A stretch of 64,000 bases of DNA, from the NCBI GenBank assembly GCA_965225955.1, contig CBDDBX010000032.1, positions 124,001 to 188,000 of the forward strand, written 5' to 3'. The notes under the pieces were generated by a model that did no database searches, had not been told where the DNA came from, and saw nothing but the letters and a program-made list of their open reading frames with translations. The stretch comes from CBDDBX01 sp965225955. Lineage in GTDB: Bacteria > Acidobacteriota > Aminicenantia > UBA2199. The position numbers and the translations under genes were made by a program. This document shows positions 34,536 to 44,679 of this stretch, in pieces (position 1 is the first letter of the stretch; every line of letters begins with the position of its first letter).

Positions 34536-37500
34536 GTGTTGAGGCTTATTACTATATTAATTACGGGGTTATTGCTCTGTTCTACAGCTGCGATGTCTCA
34601 GGAACAGTCTGGTGAACTGATAGGAACAGTCAGACTGGAAGATGGAAGTGCTGTATCTGATGTATCTGTTCTTCTGGAAGGCACAAATCTTATAGGAAAC
34701 CGTAAATATATAACCGATGAGAAGGGGCAATACCGGTTCCCTCTACTACCGCCGGGTAATTACACTGTTACATTAACTCTGGAGGGTTTCAAGCAGGTGG
34801 TAAGAAAAGGGATTGTGCTGGAAGTAGGCAGAATACTCAAACTGGATGTGGTAATGCCTGCCGGAGCAGTAAGAGATGAGATCGTTCTTTATGGTGCTTC
34901 TCCTATTATTGATGTCAGAAAAAACGCAATCACTTCAAATATAACCAAAGCTGCAATATCTAAATTACCCAAAAGAAGAGATTTTACAGGTGTTGTTGCT
35001 ACTCAGGCGGGAATTAACTATGAAGGAACTGAAAATGCCGGAGGTTTTTCATTTAATGGTGCAAGTTTATCAGAAAACACATTCTTTGTTGATGGTATGA
35101 ATACAACTGATACAGAAAATGGATTTTCAGGTCAGCGTGTTGATTATGATTCTGTGGAAGAAGTACAGATGAAGTCTTCAGGTTCAGCAGCTGAGTATGG
35201 TGGGTCAATGGGAGGAGTAATCTCGGTTATAACCAGAAGCGGAGGAAACAGGTTTCACGGATCTCTGAGTATTTACTATGAAAATAGAAAACTGAGAGGA
35301 AATCCCCGTGAAATACTGATGCTGGACCCTGTAAAGAATTATGAAGCTTATTATATTAAACCTTATAAAGACAGAGGATACTCTTTTGAACCTGGCATAT
35401 CTCTTGGTGGATATATTATTAAAGACAGCCTCTGGTTCTTCACATCTATTATTCCTCAGTTTGAGAAAATTAACAGGCCGGGGCGCTTTATTGAAAATCC
35501 AGAATATGATAGAGCAATTTTTACCTTCAAAAGAAGAATATTCAAAGGAACAGGGAAACTGACAGCTGTAATTTCAAATAATCTGAGATTGAGTCTGAGT
35601 GGAACATTTAATCATGTTAAAAAAGAGGGGGCGTTACCTCTTCAGAGTGGCAGTACTGCATATGTAACTGCATTGAATATGAAATACCAGGGGAGAAAAA
35701 TACCGATTGATACTTTTTCAGGGAACCTCGACTATTTAATTAACAGCAATCTCTTTCTAAACATTTCAGGTGGATCTTACAGAACCAATGAATACGATTC
35801 AAATGGACCAGTACCCATAACCAGATTGAGATTTAATAACTCAAATTCTCATATCCCGGGTGTTATTCATCATGCGGGAAACTGGCATAATAGCTCCTGG
35901 GATCAGCTCAATGCAGATATTAGAGCTGTATCAAGAAGGATATCTCTGAAAGGAGATCTCACATATTACTTCAGTTTTAAAGGGGAGCATGTAGTGAAAA
36001 CCGGTTTATCCTGGTCCAATGTGAGCCTTGATAAGTTCAGGGGAGTAGCAAAAGAGTACTGGTATTTCCACTGGAAAAATGGAGACCGGTTTGATACTTA
36101 TGTAAAATCAGATGGCACAGAGGTTCCTCTGGACTATGGTTATGTAAGATCATATGCATATGGTGAGAATGGTAAACTTGATACAGACAGGTGGGCTTTC
36201 TATATACAGGATAGCTGGACTATTGCTGATAAGCTGACTATTAATTATGGCTTAAGATTTGAAAACGAGGATATGCCGTCAATGGACAAGGATCAGCCGG
36301 ATGCAGCTTTCAGGTTTGGATTCTTTGACAAAATAGCACCAAGAATAGGTTTTGTGTACGATTTCAACGGAGATGGTAATAATAAACTCTTTGGTAGTTT
36401 TGGTCTATATTATGATGTCATGAAGCTCTCTATGGCAACAAGTGCATTTGGTGGTGTTAAGTATGTGATGAGTTACTATAATATAGCTGATCCGGACTGG
36501 ACAAAATATGAGGATGCTGAGAGTCAGTTCTGGAGTGGTTCTGAAGGTCCTGTAGTCGGAGGGGAGCTTCTTGAGACAGTTAATATGCGTACTCCTTCAT
36601 TTAGCCTTGTGCAACCAGATATGGAACCTTTCTCAAAAGTGGAGGTTTCTCTCGGTTATCAGAAGAAGCTTGGAAATTCTCTGATGCTAACAGTAAGAGG
36701 TCTCTACAACAGTATTATTAATGCTGTGGAAGATGTCGGTATCAGAATGAATGGAACCAGCAGATATTTTATAGGTAATCCGGGATCTGCCTGGATCAAT
36801 AAAAAATATAGAGAGGCTGCTGTAAAAGGACATATACCATATGGGCGTAAATGCCCTTCCCCCAAAAGGAGGTACTATTCTCTGCAGGTAAATTTTGATA
36901 AGAAGTTCTCAAACAGATGGCTGGGAGGATTTTCACTGACATTCAGTCGTTTATGGGGAAACTTTTCAGGACTGGCAAGTACTGATGAAGCCGGAAGACA
37001 GGATCCAAATGTTCAGAAGTATTTTGACTCATGGTTTATTCATTATGATTCAAAACTTGATGAATCTACAGGACTGCTTCCAACAGACAGACCATTTCAG
37101 GCCAAAATATATGGTGCCTACTCATTTGATTCAGGTTTTACAATTGGCTTTAACATGATTGCAGGCTCAGGTACTCCTATATCAAGGTCTATTGAGATTA
37201 ACGGACAGGATGGTTACTATCCTGATGGTCGTAAATCTGATGGCCGGACTCCATTCTACTGGCAGGCAGATCTCTATATTGAGTATTCAGTTAAACTAAC
37301 TGATAAAGTGAATCTCAACCTCAACATGAATATTACAAACATTACTGATAATAAGATTGCACGGAGCAAATACAATCTTATGACTGAAGAGCTTGTTAAT
37401 CTGACAAATGAAGAGCTTATGAAAGGATTTGATTCTGAAAAACTCCTTGAAACCCGCGGATATGTGAAAGATCCACGTTTCCTTATGAAGAACTCTTTTC

Positions 37501-37544
37501 AACCACCATTACAGGTAATGTTTGGAGTAAGACTCAGTTTTTGA
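34536..37544 (+). CDS. Oar-like TonB-dependent outer-membrane receptor 3 (divergent copy)
   Basis: About 1002 residues. No ATG fits the signal peptide; a GTG at 34536 preceded by GCGGGAGAA gives MLRLITILITGLLLCSTAAMSQ, in register with the other copies. Domain order is unchanged (regulatory domain, plug, barrel, C-terminal GVRLSF). It is the most divergent of the six, with many K/R and conservative changes at positions invariant in the others (KRRDFTG, LYGASPIIDVRKNAI, SGSAAEYGG). It lacks a sigma-54 type promoter, a good terminator and an ATG, yet has no internal stop. Patches are nearly identical to receptor 4 at nucleotide level (36942-37081), suggesting recombination. It may be weakly expressed or serve as a sequence donor. 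Confidence 0.83.
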   Translation: MLRLITILITGLLLCSTAAMSQEQSGELIGTVRLEDGSAVSDVSVLLEGTNLIGNRKYITDEKGQYRFPLLPPGNYTVTLTLEGFKQVVRKGIVLEVGRILKLDVVMPAGAVRDEIVLYGASPIIDVRKNAITSNITKAAISKLPKRRDFTGVVATQAGINYEGTENAGGFSFNGASLSENTFFVDGMNTTDTENGFSGQRVDYDSVEEVQMKSSGSAAEYGGSMGGVISVITRSGGNRFHGSLSIYYENRKLRGNPREILMLDPVKNYEAYYIKPYKDRGYSFEPGISLGGYIIKDSLWFFTSIIPQFEKINRPGRFIENPEYDRAIFTFKRRIFKGTGKLTAVISNNLRLSLSGTFNHVKKEGALPLQSGSTAYVTALNMKYQGRKIPIDTFSGNLDYLINSNLFLNISGGSYRTNEYDSNGPVPITRLRFNNSNSHIPGVIHHAGNWHNSSWDQLNADIRAVSRRISLKGDLTYYFSFKGEHVVKTGLSWSNVSLDKFRGVAKEYWYFHWKNGDRFDTYVKSDGTEVPLDYGYVRSYAYGENGKLDTDRWAFYIQDSWTIADKLTINYGLRFENEDMPSMDKDQPDAAFRFGFFDKIAPRIGFVYDFNGDGNNKLFGSFGLYYDVMKLSMATSAFGGVKYVMSYYNIADPDWTKYEDAESQFWSGSEGPVVGGELLETVNMRTPSFSLVQPDMEPFSKVEVSLGYQKKLGNSLMLTVRGLYNSIINAVEDVGIRMNGTSRYFIGNPGSAWINKKYREAAVKGHIPYGRKCPSPKRRYYSLQVNFDKKFSNRWLGGFSLTFSRLWGNFSGLASTDEAGRQDPNVQKYFDSWFIHYDSKLDESTGLLPTDRPFQAKIYGAYSFDSGFTIGFNMIAGSGTPISRSIEINGQDGYYPDGRKSDGRTPFYWQADLYIEYSVKLTDKVNLNLNMNITNITDNKIARSKYNLMTEELVNLTNEELMKGFDSEKLLETRGYVKDPRFLMKNSFQPPLQVMFGVRLSF

Positions 37545-37735
37545 TAGAGATGTAGTCTTTTAATCAATACAAGCTTCCTCTAGTGCAGAATTTCTCCAAA
37601 TTGGGTTGTATTATGAATTTTGTTCATTGTAATTGAATTGCACGTAATTACGTACATAAATTGGTTGATTAATATTAAAATTCTGAAAAAGGTAGTTATA
37701 TCCGTCTTTTACAGTTCATAAATTTTGGTTGGCCT
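37545..37735. other. Spacer without terminator after receptor 3
   Basis: Unlike the other five receptors, no CCGGG-type hairpin follows the stop at 37544. No gene is visible; the upstream motif of receptor 4 begins at 37738. Confidence 0.5.
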
Positions 37736-37737
37736 TT

Positions 37738-37752
37738 CAAAAAAATGGATTG
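37738..37752 (+). promoter_or_regulatory. Putative upstream activator site, receptor 4
   Basis: CAAAAAAATGGATTG, identical to the receptor 5 site, starting 130 bases before the -24 GG. TTGTCAC at 37836-37842 ends 26 bases before the GG. The DNA between the motifs is not conserved among the receptors. Confidence 0.6.
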
Positions 37753-37866
37753 TGAATTTAATTTATTTGTTATGGTAATTTTACATTTTGAACTGACCCC
37801 TTTTTTTATAATATTCATGACATTATTTCAGTTAGTTGTCACAAGTTTGATGAAATCAGGTAAATA

Positions 37867-37882
37867 TGGAACTTCTATTGCA
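37867..37882 (+). promoter_or_regulatory. Sigma-54 type promoter of receptor 4
   Basis: TGGAACTTCTATTGCA: GG 37868-37869, ten bases, GC 37880-37881. The ATG is at 37939. Confidence 0.7.
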
Positions 37883-37938
37883 ATTGTAAATATTCACTGG
37901 TTTAAGTGAATAAATTAATTTGCAAAGGAGGTCGACTG

Positions 37939-40900
37939 ATGAGAAAGTTCATTATTTCATTAGTCATGGTCACATTACTCTGTACAGGCGCCATTTTTGG
38001 GCAGGAGCAGTCCGGTGAGTTCATCGGTACAGTTATGCTTGAAGATGGTTCTGTAGTTCCAGGAGTATCTGTGTCTGTAAAAGGTACCAATCTTGTTGGT
38101 GCCAGAACATCTGTTTCAGATGAGAACGGTAAATACCGTTTCCCCGCTCTTCCCCCGGGAACTTATACTATTACTTTTACTCTGGAAGGGTTTAAGCAGG
38201 TAGTAAGAAAAGGGGTTGTTCTTGAGGTAGGCAAAACTCTTAAACTTGATGGAGTTATGCAGGCAGGGGCTATTCAGGAAGAGGTTCTTGTTGAAGGTGC
38301 ATCACCGCTGGTAGATGTCAGAAAAAGCTCTATTGCTACAAACATGACAAAAGAGACAATTTCCAAACTTCCGAAAGGAAGGAATTTCACCGGAGTTATT
38401 ACAACACAGGCGGGTGTTAATTATGAAGATGGTGAAACTGCGGGAGGTTACTCTTTTGATGGAGCAAGTGCTTCAGAGAATACTTTTTTTGTAGATGGTA
38501 TGAACACTACAACTGCAGAAACAGGAACATCTGGTCAGCGGGTTGACTACGATTCTGTTGAAGAGGTTCAGGTAAAATCTTCAGGTTATGCTGCAGAATA
38601 CGGCGGATCTATGGGTGGTGTTATATCTGTTATTACTAAATCAGGTGGTAACGAATTTCACGGTGATCTTAACGTTTATTATGAAACAAGAAAACTGAGA
38701 GGAAACCCAAGAAAAATTCTTATGCTGAATCCTGAGAATGAGAAAGAGGCTATGTATATAACTCCATATAAAGATAAAGGGTATTCTCTGGAACCCGGTA
38801 TCTCCCTTGGAGGTTATATTATTAAGGACAGATTGTGGTTCTTCACCTCTTTTATTCCTCAGTTTGAAAAAATTGAGAGACCAGGTCGTTTTACTGAAAC
38901 TCCCGAACATGATAAAGAGATCTTTACTTTTAAAAGAAGAAGACTCAAAGGTTCAGCCAAACTTACAGCTGCAATTTCAAATAATCTGAGATTGAGTTTA
39001 AGTGCTGCAATCAACCATGTTAAAAGAGAAGGGGATCTGCCTCTCAGAAGTGGCAGAACATCTTACGGCACAACAGCTACTATGAAAGACTGGGGTAAAA
39101 CCAATCCCGGAATAACTCTTTCCGGTAGTCTGGATTACTCAATCGGAAACAATGCTTTTCTGAATGTTTCAGGTGGTTATTACAGAACCAATGAGTACGA
39201 TTCAGGTAATGAAGCTGATCCTGTAACACGTTTGAGATTTAAAAATTCAAACTCCCATATTCCTGATGTAGAACACCATATTGCAAACTGGAGTAATATC
39301 TCATGGGCACAGCTTAATGCGGATGTAAGAGATATTTCTGAAAGAAAATCTCTGAAAGGTGACTTTACCTACTATTTTAATGCAGGTGGTGAGCATGTAG
39401 CAAAAGCTGGTATTGCATGGTCAAATGTCGGACTGGATAAGTTTAATGGTGTTGCTGAAAATTACTGGTACTTCTACTGGAAAAATGGTGACAAATATGA
39501 CTCATATGAGAAAGCTGATGGTACTGTAGTACCTGTGGATTATGGTTATGTAAGATCATACGTTTATGGTGAAAATGGCAAACTGGACACAGACAGATGG
39601 GCTTTCTATCTTCAGGATAGCTGGACTATTGGCAATAATCTGACAATCAACTATGGCGTCAGATTTGAAAAAGAGGATATGCCATCTTTCTCAAAAGACC
39701 ATCCTGAAGCAGCATTTAAATTCGATTTCTTCGATAAAATTGCTCCAAGAGTAGGTTTTGCCTATGATCTTAAAGGTGATGGAAAAGATAAAATCTTCGG
39801 TAGCTTTGGTCTCTATTATGATGTTATGAAACTCTCAATGGCTACAGGGGCATTTGGTGGAGCTCAGTATGTAGTAAGTTACTATAATATTACTGATCCT
39901 GACTGGAAAAAGTATGCAGATGCTTCAAGTCACTACTGGACAGGTTCAACTGCTCCTGTAGTGGGTGGTGAACTGATTGAATCAATCAACAAGCGTGTTC
40001 CTTCATTTAATCTGGTTCAGCCGGATATGAAACCATACTCAAAAATGGAAATATCTCTTGGTTATCAGAAGATGCTGAAAGAAGATCTGTCTCTGACAGT
40101 GAGATTCCTGCACAATAGAATTCTGAATGCTATTGAAGATATTGGTGTAAGAATCGGAGCAGATGAACACTACTATATTGGTAACCCTGGTTCAGACTGG
40201 ATTAATGAACAGTACAAAAAATCTGCAGCAGAAGGACATATACCAGCAGGACGTACCTGCCCTGACCCTAAGAGAGAGTACTATTCTCTTCAGTTTAACT
40301 TCGACAAGAAGTTTTCAAATAACTGGCTTGGTGGCCTTTCTCTGACTTTCAGTCGTTTATGGGGAAACTTTTCAGGACTGGCAAGTACTGATGAAGCCGG
40401 AAGACAGGATCCAAATGTTCAGAAGTATTTTGACTCATGGTTTATTCATTATGATTCAAAACTTGATGAGTCTACAGGACTGCTTCCTACAGATCGTCCG
40501 CTTCAGGCAAAAGTATATGGTGCATATACTTTCGACTTCGGTTTAACTGTTGGTTTTAATGTCATGGCAAGCTCTGGTACTCCTGTATCAAGATCTATTG
40601 AGATTAACGGACAGGATGGTTACTATCCTGATGGTCGTAAATCTGATGGTCGGACTCCATTCTACTGGCAGGCTGATATGTATGTTGAGTACGCTATGAA
40701 CCTTACAGATAAGGTAAAACTTAATCTGAATGTTAATATAACCAATATTACAGATAATAAAATTGCCAGAAACAGGTATAACCTTATGACTGAGGAAGTC
40801 GTTAATCTGACAAATGATGAGATAGTTAAAGGGTTTGACTCAGAAGAGCTTCTTAAAACAGGGGGATATGCTAAAGATCCAAGATTCCTGATGAAAAGTT

Positions 40901-40950
40901 TCTTCCAGCCTCCAATACAGATAATGTTTGGAGCAAAACTCAGTTTCTGA
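37939..40950 (+). CDS. Oar-like TonB-dependent outer-membrane receptor 4
   Basis: 1003 residues. The ATG at 37939 follows AAAGGAGG at a good distance; an in-frame ATG at 37906 has no site. Signal peptide ends GAIFGQ. Regulatory domain, plug and barrel as in receptor 1, with which it shares the EDGETAGGYSFDGASASENT plug segment; receptors 1, 4 and 5 are the closest trio. Differences concentrate in predicted extracellular loops (YADASSHYWTGSTAPVVGG against YADQKSIIWTGSDSPVLGG in receptor 1). C-terminus GAKLSF. Single mature Cys in GRTCPDPKREYYS. Own promoter and terminator. Confidence 0.88.
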   Translation: MRKFIISLVMVTLLCTGAIFGQEQSGEFIGTVMLEDGSVVPGVSVSVKGTNLVGARTSVSDENGKYRFPALPPGTYTITFTLEGFKQVVRKGVVLEVGKTLKLDGVMQAGAIQEEVLVEGASPLVDVRKSSIATNMTKETISKLPKGRNFTGVITTQAGVNYEDGETAGGYSFDGASASENTFFVDGMNTTTAETGTSGQRVDYDSVEEVQVKSSGYAAEYGGSMGGVISVITKSGGNEFHGDLNVYYETRKLRGNPRKILMLNPENEKEAMYITPYKDKGYSLEPGISLGGYIIKDRLWFFTSFIPQFEKIERPGRFTETPEHDKEIFTFKRRRLKGSAKLTAAISNNLRLSLSAAINHVKREGDLPLRSGRTSYGTTATMKDWGKTNPGITLSGSLDYSIGNNAFLNVSGGYYRTNEYDSGNEADPVTRLRFKNSNSHIPDVEHHIANWSNISWAQLNADVRDISERKSLKGDFTYYFNAGGEHVAKAGIAWSNVGLDKFNGVAENYWYFYWKNGDKYDSYEKADGTVVPVDYGYVRSYVYGENGKLDTDRWAFYLQDSWTIGNNLTINYGVRFEKEDMPSFSKDHPEAAFKFDFFDKIAPRVGFAYDLKGDGKDKIFGSFGLYYDVMKLSMATGAFGGAQYVVSYYNITDPDWKKYADASSHYWTGSTAPVVGGELIESINKRVPSFNLVQPDMKPYSKMEISLGYQKMLKEDLSLTVRFLHNRILNAIEDIGVRIGADEHYYIGNPGSDWINEQYKKSAAEGHIPAGRTCPDPKREYYSLQFNFDKKFSNNWLGGLSLTFSRLWGNFSGLASTDEAGRQDPNVQKYFDSWFIHYDSKLDESTGLLPTDRPLQAKVYGAYTFDFGLTVGFNVMASSGTPVSRSIEINGQDGYYPDGRKSDGRTPFYWQADMYVEYAMNLTDKVKLNLNVNITNITDNKIARNRYNLMTEEVVNLTNDEIVKGFDSEELLKTGGYAKDPRFLMKSFFQPPIQIMFGAKLSF

Positions 40951-40978
40951 TCAGTAAATAAGTAATGCTTAATTATAT

Positions 40979-41006
40979 AACCCGGGGTACAGCCCCGGGT
41001 TCTTCT
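40979..41006 (+). terminator. Terminator of receptor 4
   Basis: AACCCGGGG (40979-40987) pairs with CCCCGGGTT (40993-41001), then CTTCT. Confidence 0.75.
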
Positions 41007-41170
41007 ATAACTTTCACCAGAATTTATTCAGAAAGCTGAAGCTTTTCAGTAAAGTGAAGCTCTTTCAGGGTAAAATCCATCTGAAACTCTGTTCTGATGA
41101 AGATTAGTGGGGGTTAGTTGTGTTTTTATACAAAGAGCCGGGTTTTAATCAAAAAAAATATGCAGGAATA

Positions 41171-41185
41171 CAAAAAAATGGATTG
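41171..41185 (+). promoter_or_regulatory. Putative upstream activator site, receptor 5
   Basis: CAAAAAAATGGATTG, starting 128 bases before the -24 GG; TTGTCAC at 41267-41273 ends 26 bases before the GG. Confidence 0.6.
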
Positions 41186-41297
41186 CAGATTTTTGTGATT
41201 AAATTTTTTGATTCAATTAATCTTAATATCACTTCAAAACGATGTTTTGTAACAGCAATAATTCGTTTGTCACATAAACTTTAATGTATCAGATTTC

Positions 41298-41313
41298 TGG
41301 CAGGGCAATTGCA
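41298..41313 (+). promoter_or_regulatory. Sigma-54 type promoter of receptor 5
   Basis: TGGCAGGGCAATTGCA: GG 41299-41300, ten bases, GC 41311-41312; the best match to consensus in the window. The start codon is 75 bases downstream. Confidence 0.75.
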
Positions 41314-41387
41314 ATCCAGTATAGTGATCGGAAAATACAAATTTTCGGATTGAATATTTAGTTAATTACTATAAAGGAGGTAGACTA

Positions 41388-44300
41388 ATGAAGAAACTTT
41401 TGGTTTCCATAGTCGCAATCGCACTCATATTCTCTGGTGCCCTGCTTGCTCAGGAACAGTCCGGTGAATTTATCGGAACTGTAATGCTGGAAGATGGTTC
41501 AGTAGTTCCAGGAGTGTCTATTACAGTTAAGGGTACTAATCTTGTAGGTACCAGAACATCTATTTCAGATGAAAACGGTAAATATCGTTTTCCTGCACTT
41601 CCACCGGGAACTTATACTATTACTTTTGCTCTCGAAGGTTTTAAGCAGGTTGTGAGAAAAGGTGTTGTACTCGAAGTAGGTAAAACACTGAAAATTGATG
41701 GTGTTATGCAGGCGGGTGCTATTCAGGAAGAAGTTCTTGTTGAAGGCGCATCACCACTTGTAGACGTTAGAAAAAGTTCTATCGCTACAAACATGACAAA
41801 AGAAACTATCTCAAAGCTTCCTAAAGGAAGAAACTTCACCGGTGTTATTGCAACACAGGCTGGTGTTAACTATGAAGATGGCGAAACTGCAGGTGGTTAC
41901 TCATTTGACGGTGCTTCAGCTTCAGAAAACACATTCTTTGTTGATGGTATGAACACAACAACTGCTGAAAGCGGTACTTCAGGTCAGAGAGTTGACTATG
42001 ACTCAGTTGAAGAAGTACAGGTTAAATCATCAGGTTATGCTGCTGAATACGGTGGTTCAATGGGTGGTGTTGTATCAGTTATTACTAAATCAGGTGGTAA
42101 CGAATTTCACGGTGACCTTAATGTTTACTATGAAACAAGAAAACTGAGAGGAAACCCAAGAGATATCCTCATGCTCAATCCTGAAAATGAGCACGAAGCA
42201 ATGTATGCTTCACCTAAAAAGGATAAAGGTTACTCACTTGAACCTGGTATTTCACTTGGTGGATACATCATTAAAGACAGACTATGGTTCTTTGCTTCTT
42301 TCATTCCTCAGTTTGAAAAAATCGACAGACCTGGCCGTTTTATCGAAACTCCAGAGCACGATGACGAAATCTTTACTTTCAAAAGAAGAAGACTTAAAGG
42401 TTCTGCAAAATTAACAGCTGCTATCTCAAATAACCTGAGATTAAGCTTAAGTGCTGCTATTAACCACGTTAAAACAGAAGGCGCTGTTCCTCTGCAGAGT
42501 GGTAGAACTTCATATGGTACTACTTCAACTTTTGCTGATCAGGGCAGAACAATGCCTGGTATCACTCTTTCAGGTAGTATCGATTATTCAATCGGAAACA
42601 ATGCATTCCTGAACATTTCAGGTGGTTACTACAGAACAAATGACTACGATTCAGGCACTCTTCCTGCTCCTGAAACACGTCTGAGATTTGCAAATGCAAA
42701 CACTCATATTGATGGTGTTGAACATCATATTGCTAACTGGGGAAATATCACATGGACTCAGCTTAACTCAGATGTAAGAAATATTTCAGAAAGAAAATCA
42801 CTGAAAGGTGACTTCACTTACTACTTCAATGCAGGTGGTGAGCACGTTGCTAAAGCTGGTATTTCATGGTCAAATGTTGGCCTTGATAAACTGCAGGGTG
42901 TTGCAGATGATTACTGGTACTTCTACTGGAAGAACGGTGACAAATACGATACTTTCCAGAAATCAGACGGTACACAGGTACCTGTAGATTATGGTTATGT
43001 AAGATCATATGTTTATGGTGAGCAGGGTAAACTTGATACTGACAGATGGGCTTTCTATGCACAGGATAGCTGGACTATTGGTAACAAACTGACTGTTAAC
43101 TACGGTATCAGATTTGAAAAAGAAGATATGCCTTCATTTGATAAAGATCATCCTGAAGCTGCATTTAAATTTGATTTCTTCGACAAAATTGCTCCAAGAA
43201 TCGGTTTTGCTTATGACCTGAAAGGCGATGGCAAAGATAAGATCTTTGGTAGTTTTGGTCTCTATTATGATGTTATGAAACTTTCAATGGCTGTTGGTTC
43301 ATTTGGTGGAGCAACATACAAAATGGCTTTCTATAACATTGCTGATCCAGACTGGACAAAATATGGTAATCAGTCAAGTGTAATCTGGACTGGTTCAGAT
43401 GCTCCAATCCTTGGTGGCGAACTTATTGAACTTCAGAACAAAAGAATTCCTTCTTTTAATCTTGTTCAGCCAAACATGAAACCTTACTCAAAGATGGAAC
43501 TTTCTCTCGGTTATCAGAAGATGCTGAAAGATGATCTGTCACTGACAGTAAGATTCCTTCACAACAGAATTCTGAATGCTATTGAAGATATCGGTGTTAA
43601 AATCGGTGCTGATGAACATTACTACATTGGTAACCCAGGTTCAGACTGGATTAACAAGAAGTACAAAGAATCTGCAGAAGAAGGACATATTCCAGCAGGT
43701 CGTGTATGTCCTGATCCAAAAAGAGAGTACTACTCACTTCAGTTCAACTTCGATAAGAAGTTCTCAAACAACTGGCTTGGTGGTCTTTCACTGACATTCA
43801 GTCGCCTCTGGGGTAACTTCTCAGGTCTGGCAAGTACTGATGAAGCAGGTAGACAGGATCCTAACGTTGCACGTTACTTCGACTCATGGTTCCTGCACTA
43901 TGATTCAAAAATGAATGAAGCTACTGGTCTTCTTCCAACAGACAGACCAATTCAGGCTAAAGTATACGGTGCTTACACATTTGATTTCGGTCTGACAGTT
44001 GGTTTCAACATCATGGCAAGTTCAGGTACTCCAGTATCAAGATCTATCGAAGTTAACGACCAGAATGGTTTCTATCCTGACGGACGTAAATCAGATGGTA
44101 GAACTCCTTTCTACTGGCAGGCAGATATGTATGTTGAGTATGCTATGAAGCTTACTGACAAAGTTAACCTGAATCTGAATGTTAACATTACAAACCTTAC
44201 AGACAACAAGATTGCAAGAAGCAAATACAATCTGATGACTGAAGAGGTTGTTAACCTTACAAACGACGAAATCATTAAAGGTTTCGACGCTGAAGAACTT

Positions 44301-44399
44301 ATGAAGGCTAATGGATATGCTAAAGATCCAAGATTCCTTATGAAGAGTTTCTTCCAGCCTCCAATACAGGTAATGTTTGGAGCAAAACTAAGCTTCTAA
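41388..44399 (+). CDS. Oar-like TonB-dependent outer-membrane receptor 5
   Basis: 1003 residues, RBS AAAGGAGGT. Signal peptide ends GALLAQ; then regulatory domain, plug (FFVDGMNTTTAESGTSG), barrel and C-terminal GAKLSF. The mature protein appears to contain one Cys only, in GRVCPDPKREYYS. Its codon choice looks more restricted than that of receptor 3 (strong preference for GGT, GCT, TCA and AAC), which suggests high expression; this is a by-eye impression. It has the best sigma-54 type promoter of the array and a GCAA-loop terminator. Confidence 0.9.
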   Translation: MKKLLVSIVAIALIFSGALLAQEQSGEFIGTVMLEDGSVVPGVSITVKGTNLVGTRTSISDENGKYRFPALPPGTYTITFALEGFKQVVRKGVVLEVGKTLKIDGVMQAGAIQEEVLVEGASPLVDVRKSSIATNMTKETISKLPKGRNFTGVIATQAGVNYEDGETAGGYSFDGASASENTFFVDGMNTTTAESGTSGQRVDYDSVEEVQVKSSGYAAEYGGSMGGVVSVITKSGGNEFHGDLNVYYETRKLRGNPRDILMLNPENEHEAMYASPKKDKGYSLEPGISLGGYIIKDRLWFFASFIPQFEKIDRPGRFIETPEHDDEIFTFKRRRLKGSAKLTAAISNNLRLSLSAAINHVKTEGAVPLQSGRTSYGTTSTFADQGRTMPGITLSGSIDYSIGNNAFLNISGGYYRTNDYDSGTLPAPETRLRFANANTHIDGVEHHIANWGNITWTQLNSDVRNISERKSLKGDFTYYFNAGGEHVAKAGISWSNVGLDKLQGVADDYWYFYWKNGDKYDTFQKSDGTQVPVDYGYVRSYVYGEQGKLDTDRWAFYAQDSWTIGNKLTVNYGIRFEKEDMPSFDKDHPEAAFKFDFFDKIAPRIGFAYDLKGDGKDKIFGSFGLYYDVMKLSMAVGSFGGATYKMAFYNIADPDWTKYGNQSSVIWTGSDAPILGGELIELQNKRIPSFNLVQPNMKPYSKMELSLGYQKMLKDDLSLTVRFLHNRILNAIEDIGVKIGADEHYYIGNPGSDWINKKYKESAEEGHIPAGRVCPDPKREYYSLQFNFDKKFSNNWLGGLSLTFSRLWGNFSGLASTDEAGRQDPNVARYFDSWFLHYDSKMNEATGLLPTDRPIQAKVYGAYTFDFGLTVGFNIMASSGTPVSRSIEVNDQNGFYPDGRKSDGRTPFYWQADMYVEYAMKLTDKVNLNLNVNITNLTDNKIARSKYNLMTEEVVNLTNDEIIKGFDAEELMKANGYAKDPRFLMKSFFQPPIQVMFGAKLSF

Positions 44400-44421
44400 T
44401 CGACTATCGATTAAATAATAT

Positions 44422-44449
44422 ACTTCCCGGGGCAACCCGGGAAGTTTTG
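44422..44449 (+). terminator. Terminator of receptor 5
   Basis: ACTTCCCGGG (44422-44431), GCAA tetraloop, CCCGGGAAGT (44436-44445), then TTTG. Confidence 0.8.
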
Positions 44450-44548
44450 ATTAGATCTCTTAAATCAATAAATCCTATGGTGTTTTGATGAATTTTGTTT
44501 ATTAATTCATGGATCTGTCAGACTTTTTCAAAAAAACAGTTTGTTGTT

Positions 44549-44563
44549 CATAAAAATGAACTT
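44549..44563 (+). promoter_or_regulatory. Weak upstream activator-like site, receptor 6
   Basis: CATAAAAATGAACTT resembles the CAAAAAAATGGATTG motif and starts 132 bases before the -24 GG. TTGTCCC at 44648-44654 is close to the shared TTGTCAC, ending 27 bases before the GG. Confidence 0.35.
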
Positions 44564-44679
44564 TCTCTGGTTTTTTCTAAAAAACCGGAAAAATCAGAAT
44601 CGGAACCCAAATCCCGATTTCTATTTTAATCCCATAATTTCTCCACTTTGTCCCGAAAAAAAACTTCTGGTAAGTATTC

